A DNA stretch of 64,000 nucleotides from Cylindrospermum sp. NIES-4074 (GTDB lineage Bacteria; Cyanobacteriota; Cyanobacteriia; Cyanobacteriales; Nostocaceae), in the NCBI GenBank assembly GCA_003994795.1, contig AP018269.1, forward strand, positions 434,001 through 498,000, read 5' to 3'. Positions 27,004 to 36,342 of this stretch are shown here, piece after piece. The notes below the pieces were generated by a model. That model saw only the letters and a list, made by a program, of their open reading frames with translations. It had not been told where the DNA came from and ran no database searches. The translations under genes and the position numbers were made by a program. The first letter of the stretch is position 1; every line of letters starts with the position of its first letter.

Positions 27004-28956
27004 TTAATTCCCCGAAGGGGTTGACTGTTTTTCTAGCCATGCTTGAAACATCAGGATGTCCCAAAGATAGTATTGCCAATTACGATCGCCACAAAGATGC
27101 TCTTTCCACTTCTGGCGAATGGGTTGGGGATTAAAGAAACCCTCTCTGTGCAAGCGTTCTGCATCTAGTAGGGTTTCTGCCCAGTCTCGTAAAGGGTGAC
27201 GCAACCAGCTATCTATGGGTATGCCAAACCCCGATTTTGGACGCTCTAGAAGGGTCTTAGGCACGTGTTTATACAAAATTTGCCGCAATAACCATTTACC
27301 CTGACCATGACGAATTTTCATTGACAGGGGTATGCGCCAAGCAAATTCCACTACACGATGATCTAAAAATGGAATCCGACCTTCTAAACTAACACCCATC
27401 CCAGCCCGATCAACTTTGACTAAGATGTCATCGGGTAGATAAGTTACGGTGTCAAGGTACATCATCTGTTGGGTGAAGTCGGGTAATTTTGCCCAATTTT
27501 GGCGATCGCTTATAGTTGTCTCAGGTTCGGCTCCACTTACCAATACGGCTGCTGGCTGTTTCCAATGGGAAACCAAACCTGTATACATAGCCTCCGGGTT
27601 ACTCACAGCAAATACTTCAGCTAGTTTGTGGATGTTGTCCCCTGGAGTCAGTTGTCTTAACCGTTGTGGTAATAAAGAATGGGAGTGAGCAAAAATCCGA
27701 TCCCAAGTTTTAGGCGATAAGCTAGTTAAAGCCTTGGCCGCAGGTTCGCGGAACATTGCAGGTATCCAACCGGTTTTTTGCCAAATGCTGCGACCCCAAA
27801 AATAGCGATTGTATCCCCCAAAAAGTTCATCACCACCATCACCGGAAAGACTAACGGTGACGTGCTGTCTAGCCATTTGCGACACCAGAAAGGTAGGGAT
27901 TTGTGAGGCGTCGGAGAAGGGTTCATCGTATAGAGTTGATAGCTGGGGGATGACTGCAAGGGCTTCTGTGGGGGTTACATAAATTTCTGTGTGGTCTGTT
28001 CCTAGATGTTGCGCGATCGCTTTTGCATATTTGGCTTCGTTGTAAGCATCTTCATCAAAACCAATGGTGAAGGTTTTCACCGCTTGGCTGCTTTGAGCCT
28101 GCATCAGGGCAACTATTGTGGAAGAGTCGATTCCCCCAGAGAGAAACGCCCCTAAAGGCACATCTGCAATCATTCGCAGCGCTACTGCATCGGCTAATAA
28201 ATCCTCTAATTTGGCGATCGCATCGGTTTCGGAGCCTGTAAAAGGTTGAGCAACGCCTAATTGGGCAACTTCCTTAGCAGACCAATAAGGGACGGGATCT
28301 GTGCCGTTACAAGTGAGAATTGTGGCGGGTGGTAACTTGTAGATGCCTTGATAGATGGTATGAGGGGCGGGGATATAGTTAAACCGGAGATATAAAGCTA
28401 AAGCATCCCGATTGATCTCTCCTTTAAAAGCCGGATGAACTTTTAGGGCCTTTAATTCTGAGCCAAATAAGAACGTATTACCCATCCAGCCATAGTATAG
28501 AGGCTTTTCGCCCAGGCGATCGCGCCCTAAATGTAAAACCCGTTCTTGACAGTCCCACAGAGCAAACGCAAACATCCCATTAAACCGCTGAATCGCCCGA
28601 TTTAACCCCCATTGACTAAAACTAGCCAGCATAACTTCCGTGTCAGAATAACCCCGAAAGTTATAACCTAATCTTTCTAGTTCAACTCTTAACTCTAAAA
28701 AGTTATAAATTTCGCCATTAAACACAATCACATAACGAGCATTTGCAGACACCATTGGTTGATGTCCTTCTGGTGAAATGTCAATAATGGCAAGTCGTCT
28801 ATGTCCTAAAGCAATACCATTTTCAGCATCTACCCATATACCACGATCATCTGGGCCCCGATGCTCAAGAGTATTTGCCATTTTTTGAACTACAAACTCC
28901 ATCTTTTCAGTGGATGTTTGCCGATAGGCATCAATAAAACCAGTTATTCCACACAT
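27004..28956 (-). CDS. asnB: asparagine synthase, glutamine-hydrolysing (amidotransferase)
   Basis: 650 aa. Cys2 (MCGITGFID) is the Ntn-hydrolase nucleophile. The glutaminase domain has EHRGPDDRG, GHRRLAI and NGEIYN; the synthetase domain has GAFLSGGIDSS, the pyrophosphate loop, at about residue 255, and LSGDGGDELFGGYNRYF. AsnB paralogues in polysaccharide loci often amidate uronic or amino-acid carboxylates rather than make asparagine. The position between the epimerase and polymerase genes favours polymer amidation here, but free asparagine synthesis cannot be excluded. A MITE lies just upstream, and the 219-base downstream gap is AT-rich with repeated TTTTTAATT. Confidence 0.93.
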   Translation of the reverse strand: MCGITGFIDAYRQTSTEKMEFVVQKMANTLEHRGPDDRGIWVDAENGIALGHRRLAIIDISPEGHQPMVSANARYVIVFNGEIYNFLELRVELERLGYNFRGYSDTEVMLASFSQWGLNRAIQRFNGMFAFALWDCQERVLHLGRDRLGEKPLYYGWMGNTFLFGSELKALKVHPAFKGEINRDALALYLRFNYIPAPHTIYQGIYKLPPATILTCNGTDPVPYWSAKEVAQLGVAQPFTGSETDAIAKLEDLLADAVALRMIADVPLGAFLSGGIDSSTIVALMQAQSSQAVKTFTIGFDEDAYNEAKYAKAIAQHLGTDHTEIYVTPTEALAVIPQLSTLYDEPFSDASQIPTFLVSQMARQHVTVSLSGDGGDELFGGYNRYFWGRSIWQKTGWIPAMFREPAAKALTSLSPKTWDRIFAHSHSLLPQRLRQLTPGDNIHKLAEVFAVSNPEAMYTGLVSHWKQPAAVLVSGAEPETTISDRQNWAKLPDFTQQMMYLDTVTYLPDDILVKVDRAGMGVSLEGRIPFLDHRVVEFAWRIPLSMKIRHGQGKWLLRQILYKHVPKTLLERPKSGFGIPIDSWLRHPLRDWAETLLDAERLHREGFFNPQPIRQKWKEHLCGDRNWQYYLWDILMFQAWLEKQSTPSGN

Positions 28957-28993
28957 TTATAATTTTAGTAATTTTTCTGAAAAATTTAGGGTA

Positions 28994-29116
28994 GAACTTA
29001 CGCAAGTTTCACACTCAATGTAAGATTTTAGGGTGCGTCAGATGCTGAAAATCTGTTGATTGTTCCCGAATTATCGAGTCTGACGCACCCTACTAATATG
29101 CCAGTTGCGTAAGTCC
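28994..29116. repeat. GGACTTACGCAA MITE (copy 2) with nested inverted repeat
   Basis: GAACTTACGCAA (28994) and TTGCGTAAGTCC (to 29116) are the ends. Nested inside, TAGGGTGCGTCAGA pairs with TCTGACGCACCCTA. The right half overlaps the last codons of the polymerase gene and supplies its stop. Confidence 0.78.
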
Positions 29117-30354
29117 TGTAGGGTTTGTGCATTTGAATTGCCACGCTCATCCCTATGTTTTAATGGAAGTACACTCCAGCGGGCTATGGTTAGCAAATAA
29201 AACCAAAAAATGGGATGACGCAATACATAGTGAAAGCTACTAAATCCGGCTATAGATATAATGGCTGTGAACAAAATAATAGAGTTATTTTTCCAGGCAT
29301 TCCAAGCAATCCATCCTAGTAAGGAAACATAGCTAATTAGACCAATTGCTCCCGAACAAGTTGTCCAATCTATAAAAGTGTTATGGGCTTCAAAATTCAA
29401 TAATGGTCCAGTCATTCCTGAGTATACACCAGGGCCAAGACCAAATACAGGCGATGAAGATATCGCCATTATTCCATGTATCCACAGAGTAAAACGCACG
29501 CTCTCCTGTGAATCTTCATTGTATGCCTCATTTACATATAATTCTTCTTGTTGATGATGATAAAAATATAATGTTCCCACGGTCGCTAATAGCATCAATG
29601 TCCGAAATAATAAGCTATAAATGAAAGCTTGGTAAAGTTGTTGACTTTTGCTAATATAATTCGATATGAATTGATTGAATTTTAGAAGACTTAGGATTAA
29701 TATTCCTACTATCCATGCGACTTTTAGAGCATCAGAATTTGTAGAAAATCCAAGGATAGAAATACCAAACATTAGCAAGATATACCAGTTTCTTGTTAAT
29801 TGGTTATGTCGCTCATGATTGAGTAGATGCAAAAGTAAAAAAGGCATCATACTTAATAAAAGAGCAATTTGATTTGGGTTTTTAGCCCAACCTGCAAATC
29901 TGATACCACCATACCAAGGATTCACAAATGGAATTAGACCAGGAAAAAGTAACATTACCATTAAAGATATGATGGTAAATGAAATCGCCAAGACCACGAT
30001 TTTATTTAAATGTTCTTCATAAGGTAAAGATAATGTAAGTAATACAGAAAATATGCAGGCAAATACTAAAGCTAAAGTATCATAACCTACTGTTCTAGAT
30101 ACAACATTCATTGAACTTGCTATCAAATTACCCAAAGAAAGAGAAATAGATGAAACCAGCCAAAATAAACAAACTACTCTGACAATAGGCGTGATTATAT
30201 TTTGTCCACTAGTTAATATTCTCAGAATAATATAGATCATCCAAACCACAAGCATTACTTCACCAATACCGACTGGTAAAGATTCAGGTCGAAGTTGTGT
30301 TGCAGTTGTTAGCACAATGCTTAATGCTAACCAAATGCTTTCTAAACTTTTCAT
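29071..30354 (-). CDS. O-antigen ligase / Wzy-type polymerase
   Basis: 427 aa with about ten to twelve transmembrane helices. A long extracytoplasmic loop carries RFTLWIHGIMAISSSPVFGLGPG and NFEAHNTFIDW, the Wzy_C/WaaL signature, with the characteristic HN pair. It polymerises undecaprenyl-linked repeat units at the outer face of the plasma membrane. The last about 15 residues (LQDLRNWHISRV and on to the stop) are encoded by an inserted MITE, so the native C-terminus was different. This probably has little effect because it lies in the cytoplasmic tail. Confidence 0.88.
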   Translation of the reverse strand: MKSLESIWLALSIVLTTATQLRPESLPVGIGEVMLVVWMIYIILRILTSGQNIITPIVRVVCLFWLVSSISLSLGNLIASSMNVVSRTVGYDTLALVFACIFSVLLTLSLPYEEHLNKIVVLAISFTIISLMVMLLFPGLIPFVNPWYGGIRFAGWAKNPNQIALLLSMMPFLLLHLLNHERHNQLTRNWYILLMFGISILGFSTNSDALKVAWIVGILILSLLKFNQFISNYISKSQQLYQAFIYSLLFRTLMLLATVGTLYFYHHQQEELYVNEAYNEDSQESVRFTLWIHGIMAISSSPVFGLGPGVYSGMTGPLLNFEAHNTFIDWTTCSGAIGLISYVSLLGWIAWNAWKNNSIILFTAIISIAGFSSFHYVLRHPIFWFYLLTIARWSVLPLKHRDERGNSNAQTLQDLRNWHISRVRQTR

Positions 30355-30405
30355 AGGTTTTGCATAATTCTCACTGAGTAGTTAGTTAAGTTTTATCGTA
30401 ATGAG

Positions 30406-30656
30406 GTAAGCATTCATCTGTCAGCAATCTTCAAGAATTTATGAGCATTCTCACAGAGGTATTACTAATTGCTTTTTGGATGAGTCTCCCCAACTCAAAA
30501 CCCTTAAACTTGGTCTAAAAACTGGTTTTAGACTTTCCTGCGGAACGCTACGCGTTGGCGGTTCGCGGAGCGTGTCGCAGACAAGCCTGCGCTTTGCGCT
30601 TACGGCGTGAGCTCAGTCGAACGCTGAACGCTGACCGCTGATAGCTGAATGCTTAC
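30406..30656. repeat. GTAAGCATTCA MITE copy A, with 8-bp target duplication
   Basis: Ends GTAAGCATTCA (30406) and TGAATGCTTAC (to 30656), flanked by GTAATGAG on both sides (30398-30405 and 30657-30664). It carries an internal extra segment with GCGGAACGCTACGCGTTGGC. It is inserted across the stop codon of the GT2 gene. Confidence 0.88.
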
Positions 30657-31449
30657 GTAATGAGCAAATCAATACGCGCCTATAATACTTTGCTAAAGAC
30701 AGTAAAGATAGAATACGCCACTCAATAAATGTAATGGCTCTAGCTTTCCATAGTTGCCGATAGATTTCTGCTTCAGCAGCTTTTCCGTTCAAAAGATTTT
30801 TGGTTTGTCCCCCCGCACCAAAGGGAGGTTTAAAGTAGTAACATATAGGAAAGTCAAGAATGCTAGCCTGATTTTGTCCCAAGATAATTTCTATCCAGAG
30901 AAAATAATCTTGGGAATACCTAAAGGCAGGATTAAAGCGTTGACTAATACTTCTTTTAATCATCGCGGAAGAAGTACAAAAAACATTAGACAAAAGAATT
31001 TTATTTCTATTTATCTTCTGAGATTTTATATTTGTTGGTCTTGGCTCATGGGTAATTTGATTATCAGATTTTTGAATTTCCACCCGATGTCCAGATAAGC
31101 TAATCTCTGGATTTTGGCGCATCCACTCATACTGAACAGCTATCTTTTCTGGATGCCAAGTATCATCGGCATCTAAAAAAGCTAAATAGTCACAAGATGC
31201 TAAATCCCAACCAGCATTGCGGGCAATAGCCGGGCCAGAATTATGTTTTAATCCCAAAACTTTGATCCAGTCTTTGCCATAATCATCCTGTATTTGCAGC
31301 AACTTTTCTAAAGTAGAATCTCCACTACCATCATCAACAAGTATGAGTTCAGCGGGTAGCAAAGTCTGTTTAGCTACAGAGTCAACTGCTCTGTTGATTG
31401 TTTCAACGCAGCGGTAGCAGGGAATAATGGTGCTTACAGAAGCAGTCAT
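30613..31449 (-). CDS. glycosyltransferase family 2, C-terminus altered by MITE
   Basis: 278 aa. GT-A fold: STIIPCYRCVETINRAVDSV at the N-terminus, LILVDDGSGDST, ARNAGWDLASCDYLAFLDADDTWHPEK with the metal-binding DAD. An inverting GT2 for one sugar of the repeat. The last 13 residues (from KHSAISG to the stop) are read from an inserted MITE. Removing the element and one 8-bp duplication restores a frame ending VLICSLR and then TAA, so the ancestral protein was shorter. It may retain activity because only the tail changed. Confidence 0.9.
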   Translation of the reverse strand: MTASVSTIIPCYRCVETINRAVDSVAKQTLLPAELILVDDGSGDSTLEKLLQIQDDYGKDWIKVLGLKHNSGPAIARNAGWDLASCDYLAFLDADDTWHPEKIAVQYEWMRQNPEISLSGHRVEIQKSDNQITHEPRPTNIKSQKINRNKILLSNVFCTSSAMIKRSISQRFNPAFRYSQDYFLWIEIILGQNQASILDFPICYYFKPPFGAGGQTKNLLNGKAAEAEIYRQLWKARAITFIEWRILSLLSLAKYYRRVLICSLRKHSAISGQRSAFD

Positions 31450-31487
31450 ATCTTTTAATTGTCCTAAATTGAAATATTCTAGTGCTG

Positions 31488-32690
31488 CTAATTAACAGAC
31501 AAAAATAGCTTTGACGCACTTTCCTGAATGTAGATTTTTTCCAATTCTTTCACACTAGTTAAAATGTTAAATGGACTCATTTCAACTAGCTTTAAAGCTT
31601 CTGCCTGGGTGATTCCTGGTTCAGTTTTTCTTGTAGCTAAGATTGCTTCTGCCCAAGTTGAGGCTGGTTGGGATAAGGAAATTCTTTGTACTAAAGGCTT
31701 GACAATATCTCCTGCTTCAGGAACTACATCGGAGACAATGCTGGGTAGCCCTGCTGCTTGTGCCTCAAGTCGGACGTTTCCCATACCTTCGTAGAGTGAG
31801 GGAAAGAGTAATAAATCCATAGCACCCCGCATCAGTCGGGGAATATCAGACCGCACACCAGCAAAAATCACACGGTCTGTTAGGCCTAGATGAGCAACTT
31901 TTTGCTCAATTTCTGGGCGTAATATTCCATCCCCCACCAGCAAAAGGCAAATCTTGGGTTCTTTCTTGGCAACTTCAGCGATGATATCCAAGATAAATGA
32001 ATGGTTCTTGACTTTGACAAATCTGCCGATATGACCAATGACGAAGGTATCTACAGGTATACCCAATTCAGTACGCACTGCTACGGGATCGACAGCATCT
32101 AGGAACGGAGTTAAATCAATTCCACAATTCAAAATCTGCCAAGGTGGGTTAGTGAAAGAACCAGACAGAACTGCTGCTGCTTCTGTTGTGGTAGCTAAAC
32201 CCTTGGTTGCATGGTTGGCTATGGACATTTGCATTACATCTAGATACCAGCGTCGATACCAGCTTGCTTGAGTATCTTTGGCGGAGGTGTCGCTGTGGCT
32301 ATGGGCAATGCGGACGGGTATGCCTGCGTGGTGCGCTAAACGGAGGATGTAGCCGTTGAAGTGATGGATATGGCTATGAACAATGTCATAGGGGCCATAC
32401 TTGCGGAGAATTTGCAGGAATTGGAAGGGATAAAGCCAAGGCTGGGATAGATAAGGGCAGGAAATAATCTGACTGCCAAGGGCGCGAATTTCGTCATCGT
32501 GTTTCCCTGGCTGGGATGTGTGAACTAGGAAGTCTATCTGAAAGCGATCGCGATCTATATGGTGCAGAATTTGCTTGAGCCAGGTTTCAATGCCCCCTAA
32601 GTTCATGCTAGCAACCACTTGGAGAATACGCAGGGAACGAGGTCGCTGTTTATTCGCTTCCTTTCTGTCTAGGGAATAAGCGTAATGCAT
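31488..32690 (-). CDS. glycosyltransferase family 4 (EpsF-like)
   Basis: 400 aa. The GT-B N-terminal half begins LRILQVVASMNLGGIETWL, typical of EpsF/WcaL-like enzymes. The C-terminal half has GHIGRFVKVKNHSF, LLLVGDG, AMDLLLFPSLYEGMGNV and EAQAAGLP. Its start overlaps the end of the Wzx gene by 41 bases; Met1 (32690) could be replaced by an internal start, but the coding overlap is real. It adds a sugar to the lipid-linked repeat unit. Confidence 0.92.
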   Translation of the reverse strand: MHYAYSLDRKEANKQRPRSLRILQVVASMNLGGIETWLKQILHHIDRDRFQIDFLVHTSQPGKHDDEIRALGSQIISCPYLSQPWLYPFQFLQILRKYGPYDIVHSHIHHFNGYILRLAHHAGIPVRIAHSHSDTSAKDTQASWYRRWYLDVMQMSIANHATKGLATTTEAAAVLSGSFTNPPWQILNCGIDLTPFLDAVDPVAVRTELGIPVDTFVIGHIGRFVKVKNHSFILDIIAEVAKKEPKICLLLVGDGILRPEIEQKVAHLGLTDRVIFAGVRSDIPRLMRGAMDLLLFPSLYEGMGNVRLEAQAAGLPSIVSDVVPEAGDIVKPLVQRISLSQPASTWAEAILATRKTEPGITQAEALKLVEMSPFNILTSVKELEKIYIQESASKLFLSVN

Positions 32691-33930
32691 GGCAAATAAC
32701 TCCCAAACTCATAGTTGCACGGATAACTCCAGCTATAGATAAGGCGATCGGCACTCCTCGCAATCCTATACTGGGGATTAACCACAAAGATGCGATCGCA
32801 GATGTCGTGGTTGTCAATATAAATAAAGGCATTTGGATGCGGAAGTATCTGGCTGATGTCATTGCGTGTCCCAAGAAGGAAAATACATAATCAATTGCTG
32901 ACACAAACATCAGCGAGATAAACAAATCTGTGTGCTTGGCATACTCAACTCCGTAGAGGAGAATCAAAATCTCTTTACCTGCAATCCCAGCCACTAACAA
33001 ACCTGTTGTCGCTAGCAACAGACCGGTTCCCATCAGCTTCAACAAAAGTTTGCCGTAGGCCAGCCGATTTCCTGCTGCGTAATATTTGGCTAGTCTGGCA
33101 CTAGCTGATTCTCCTAGTGCTTGCACTACGATGTTTCCTGCTACCATGAGGTAGGCTAGGGCAGCGAAAATACCGAGTTCTCGCTCTCCTAAGTATCGGG
33201 CAATAAAGTAGCGAGGGATGTTAGCATTCAGCGAAATCAGCATCATCACGAACCCTAAAGGCAAAGCTAACCAGATTAACTGACCTAAGGTTTTGAGATG
33301 CCAACGCGGTAACAAGGAATTTTGAGGATATGAGTTAGGTAAAGTCTTGAGTATGGAAGCACCGTTGCGGATATCGTAGCTGAAGAGAACTACAGACCAA
33401 GCTACTAATAGCCCCACCGCTGCCCCCAAAACACTACCTGTCAGATAAAATCCCAGACCTAGCAATATGAGTGATAGGGGGCCTTTAATCATCAGGGACA
33501 TAGCAATCCGATCCATCCGTTCACGTTGCTGAATCAGTCCGTAATACACATCACTGATGGACTCGAATGCTTTAGCTAAGGCGATCGCGAAAATAACTAA
33601 GGTTGTCTCCCACCGATATCCAGAAGCGATGGTAATAACGACGATGATCAGCATCGCTAACCCTGTCATGATCAGCCTCAGACCCAAGTAGTCTTGGAAA
33701 AGATACTCTTGTTTAGCGTCTGTCACCTGGATAGTTCGCAATTGCAGGTTGGTTAACATGATGACAGGTGCGGCGATCGCCAAGCCCAAGGTAAATTGAC
33801 CTACCATTTCTGGACTACCAAGTTTAGCCAGCACTACCAACATTCCCCACTGGCAAGCCGCGTAGACCAAATTACCAGCGAAAGTCCAGGAGAAATTGCG
33901 GCGTAATGTCAGTGGCTTGATCTGTCGCAT
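32650..33930 (-). CDS. Wzx-type polysaccharide flippase
   Basis: 426 aa with about twelve to fourteen predicted transmembrane helices. The N-terminus RRNFSWTFAGNLVYAACQWGMLVVLAKLGSPE-type arrangement and FTLGLAIAAPVIM are characteristic of the MOP/PST exporter family. It moves the undecaprenyl-linked repeat unit across the plasma membrane to the Wzy polymerase. Its stop lies inside the next GT4 gene, so translation is coupled. Confidence 0.93.
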   Translation of the reverse strand: MRQIKPLTLRRNFSWTFAGNLVYAACQWGMLVVLAKLGSPEMVGQFTLGLAIAAPVIMLTNLQLRTIQVTDAKQEYLFQDYLGLRLIMTGLAMLIIVVITIASGYRWETTLVIFAIALAKAFESISDVYYGLIQQRERMDRIAMSLMIKGPLSLILLGLGFYLTGSVLGAAVGLLVAWSVVLFSYDIRNGASILKTLPNSYPQNSLLPRWHLKTLGQLIWLALPLGFVMMLISLNANIPRYFIARYLGERELGIFAALAYLMVAGNIVVQALGESASARLAKYYAAGNRLAYGKLLLKLMGTGLLLATTGLLVAGIAGKEILILLYGVEYAKHTDLFISLMFVSAIDYVFSFLGHAMTSARYFRIQMPLFILTTTTSAIASLWLIPSIGLRGVPIALSIAGVIRATMSLGVICHALRLFPRQKGSE

Positions 33931-34029
33931 TCGTCTATTATTGCCTCGACTCTGTATAAATTATTTGACTCTTCAAAAAATTCAGCAACAAACTTTCTCG
34001 TGGAATCTCCTGAATTAAATAAATTCAGA

Positions 34030-34803
34030 CTATTCGCTATTTTTGGGACTTTTTATGAATAACTTTTGCAATTGTAAATAAAGCTGACCTTTGATTGTTC
34101 TACCGTAGCTTTGGCTAAAATTTTTCACAACTTCTCCCCCAAACTTTTCTTTGAATTTATTAATTCCCAGTTTTTTCTGGTCAGTGTTGCCAGCATACCA
34201 ACCCCCAAAATCATAAATAGGAATGCCTAAATCTTTAAATCTCAACATATCTTGCCAGTAGTGGTAGCGGTTAGCTCGTCCTAGCATTGAGTTATAAGAT
34301 GTATCTGTATCATGTACTATCGATGCAGCGTGTAATAAAAATGCTCGATTATTACAGCGATAATGAGCGTGCCAAATCAGTGGTTCTCCATTATCTAACT
34401 TGATATGAGAGATATCTAAAACTCCAGATTTTGCATAGCTCTTAAGGCGACTTCTCTTAACTGCACTTAGACCTTTTTTCACGGCAAATACATCATAGAA
34501 ATTAGAAAATTCTTCTATAAGCTCATCATTAATATCATAACTATTCCAAAAGGTATATTTAAGCTGATCTTTCTGCCCTGCTCTTCTAATTTTATATTGG
34601 TCATTCTTACTGATATTTTCCCACAGATCATCATTGCTCTTGGTGAGATCAATCAAGATTGTGTAAAATTCACGAGCCTGAATATTTGGAATTGGCTGCG
34701 TCTGATGCAGATAATAAAGTACATCAACTTTCGGGATTTTCTCTGTCTTTTCATCAAACCATACCTCTCCAATTGAGATATATTTACCTCTAACTATCGC
34801 CAT
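34030..34803 (-). CDS. FemAB/GNAT-like acyl- or aminoacyl-transferase
   Basis: 257 aa with no signal peptide. LWENISKNDQYKIRRAGQ, a central AHYRCNNRAFLLHAAS, and the C-terminal YDFGGWYAG and INKFKEKFGGEVVKNF form the pattern of the FemAB branch of the GNAT superfamily. These enzymes transfer aminoacyl groups from tRNA or acyl groups from CoA onto cell-wall or polysaccharide amines. With AsnB, the ATP-grasp ligase and the PLP decarboxylase this supports an amino-acid-substituted polymer. Donor and acceptor are unknown. Confidence 0.75.
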   Translation of the reverse strand: MAIVRGKYISIGEVWFDEKTEKIPKVDVLYYLHQTQPIPNIQAREFYTILIDLTKSNDDLWENISKNDQYKIRRAGQKDQLKYTFWNSYDINDELIEEFSNFYDVFAVKKGLSAVKRSRLKSYAKSGVLDISHIKLDNGEPLIWHAHYRCNNRAFLLHAASIVHDTDTSYNSMLGRANRYHYWQDMLRFKDLGIPIYDFGGWYAGNTDQKKLGINKFKEKFGGEVVKNFSQSYGRTIKGQLYLQLQKLFIKSPKNSE

Positions 34804-34879
34804 ATAATTTCCTTGTTTTTCGTATAGTTTTACAGGAAGTTGTTAGTTGCAGATTACCCTCTTTTCAGATTGACAAATT

Positions 34880-35145
34880 GTAAGCATTCAGCCGTCAGCC
34901 GTCAGCTATCAGCAATCTTAAAGAATTTATGAGCATTATGACAGAGGGATTACTAATTGTTTTTGGTGTAATTATCCCTTGAGAAAAACCCTTAAACTCA
35001 GTCTAAAACTCTGTTTTAGACTTTCCTGCGGAACGCTACGCGTTGGCGGTTCGCGGAGCGTGTCGCAGACAAGCCTGCGCTTTGCGCTTACGGCGTGAGC
35101 GAGCGTCGAACGCTGACTGCTGAACGCTGATAGCTGAATGCTTAC
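34880..35145. repeat. GTAAGCATTCA MITE copy B, with 8-bp target duplication
   Basis: Ends GTAAGCATTCAGC (34880) and GCTGAATGCTTAC (to 35145), flanked by GACAAATT on both sides (34872-34879 and 35146-35153). Same extra internal segment as copy A. It lies 7-15 bases beyond the stop of the beta-propeller gene. Confidence 0.9.
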
Positions 35146-35160
35146 GACAAATTAGGTGTT

Positions 35161-36189
35161 TCAATAAATATCTCTAACCAACGTGCTAAACTCAAATTCG
35201 CTGCCAAAAACAAAACCTATTCGATATCCATCCACACAGGCTATCCATTGATTTTGGCTGATCTGGTGAGGGTCAATAGTATGCATTCCAGTTTTATTCC
35301 AACCAAAACCGCTAGCTTTTAAAATAGGATTTTTTTTAGCTGCTTTTTCTACATAAGTCGTCGTTGTCAATTGGGTTATTTCAAATGCCCGTACTTGATT
35401 CCCATAAAACTTTTCATCATCCTGGGCATATCTGAAAATTTGACCATTAAATACTACAACTCTACCTCCTGGTCTAGCTATCTTGATATTTTCTTGAATC
35501 ACAGGACTTTGAGGATGCTTAATCCAATTTCCCATAATTTCATGAGCATAATAAAGATGTAGAACGTTACTTTTTCGTGAGGTGGTAAATAGCCACCACA
35601 TATTATTAAAATTAAAAACAGAAGAGTCTACATAATCGCCATCGTCAAGTAAAGTTTTTACAAATGTCCATTTTCTGGGAAATTCAACTGCTTTATATAA
35701 TCTAATAGATTTAGCACCAGCAGTTTCTGGAATCATGTAGTAGTCATTTTGGAATTTAAATACATATGGGTAAGATAAATGGAAGGGTTCATCAAGCACA
35801 ATTTGTTGATACTGCCAATTAAACCCATCATTGCTAATTGCCAAGCCTATATCTCCTCGGCAATCAGAACCGTTTAGGACTTCAAAAAACATATACCAAA
35901 TGCCATTCTCAGAAACCATAAATGGATCTGCAACAAAGTGGGCTGATACATCTGTTACATCCTTAGCAGTTAAAACTGGATTTCTGATGTTCGCTGGAGA
36001 CGAAAAATTAGTCAAAGAGTCACCTGTATAAATTCCAATTGACCACTTGTGTCTTCTTTTAACAAAAGTTTTTGTTAGACTTTTGAACCAACAAAAATAT
36101 CTATTACCCACCTGTAAATTACTCGTAACACTTTGACCTTTTTTCACGTTTTTTCCTGCTATTAAGTTGGAGCTTTTTACTGAAAACAT
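35161..36189 (-). CDS. GINT1_N-like five-bladed beta-propeller protein
   Basis: 342 aa. Diagnostic strings include HFVADPFMV, WYMFFEVLN, GDIGLAISNDGFNW, HLSYPYVF, YYMIPETAGA, IRLYKAVEFP and HPQSPV, with RPGGRV and RYAQD further on. They match the GH43-like propeller domain named from plant glucosamine inositolphosphorylceramide transferase. In bacteria such proteins are often found in polysaccharide loci as putative glycosyltransferase or formyltransferase partners. There is no signal peptide. A role in adding or checking a sugar on the repeat unit is likely but unproven. Confidence 0.78.
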   Translation of the reverse strand: MFSVKSSNLIAGKNVKKGQSVTSNLQVGNRYFCWFKSLTKTFVKRRHKWSIGIYTGDSLTNFSSPANIRNPVLTAKDVTDVSAHFVADPFMVSENGIWYMFFEVLNGSDCRGDIGLAISNDGFNWQYQQIVLDEPFHLSYPYVFKFQNDYYMIPETAGAKSIRLYKAVEFPRKWTFVKTLLDDGDYVDSSVFNFNNMWWLFTTSRKSNVLHLYYAHEIMGNWIKHPQSPVIQENIKIARPGGRVVVFNGQIFRYAQDDEKFYGNQVRAFEITQLTTTTYVEKAAKKNPILKASGFGWNKTGMHTIDPHQISQNQWIACVDGYRIGFVFGSEFEFSTLVRDIY

Positions 36190-36342
36190 AGTGCAAATCC
36201 TGAAAAAACCAGTTTTTATTTGGCTCGGATATAGTTTTAGAGCAATTAACTATTCCTCTTTTTAAGGCAAGATTTTTAACTATTTTTACCTGGACGCTGG
36301 CAAATTGCTAATAAATAACCAAAAGCTAAAGTGCCAGTTTAT

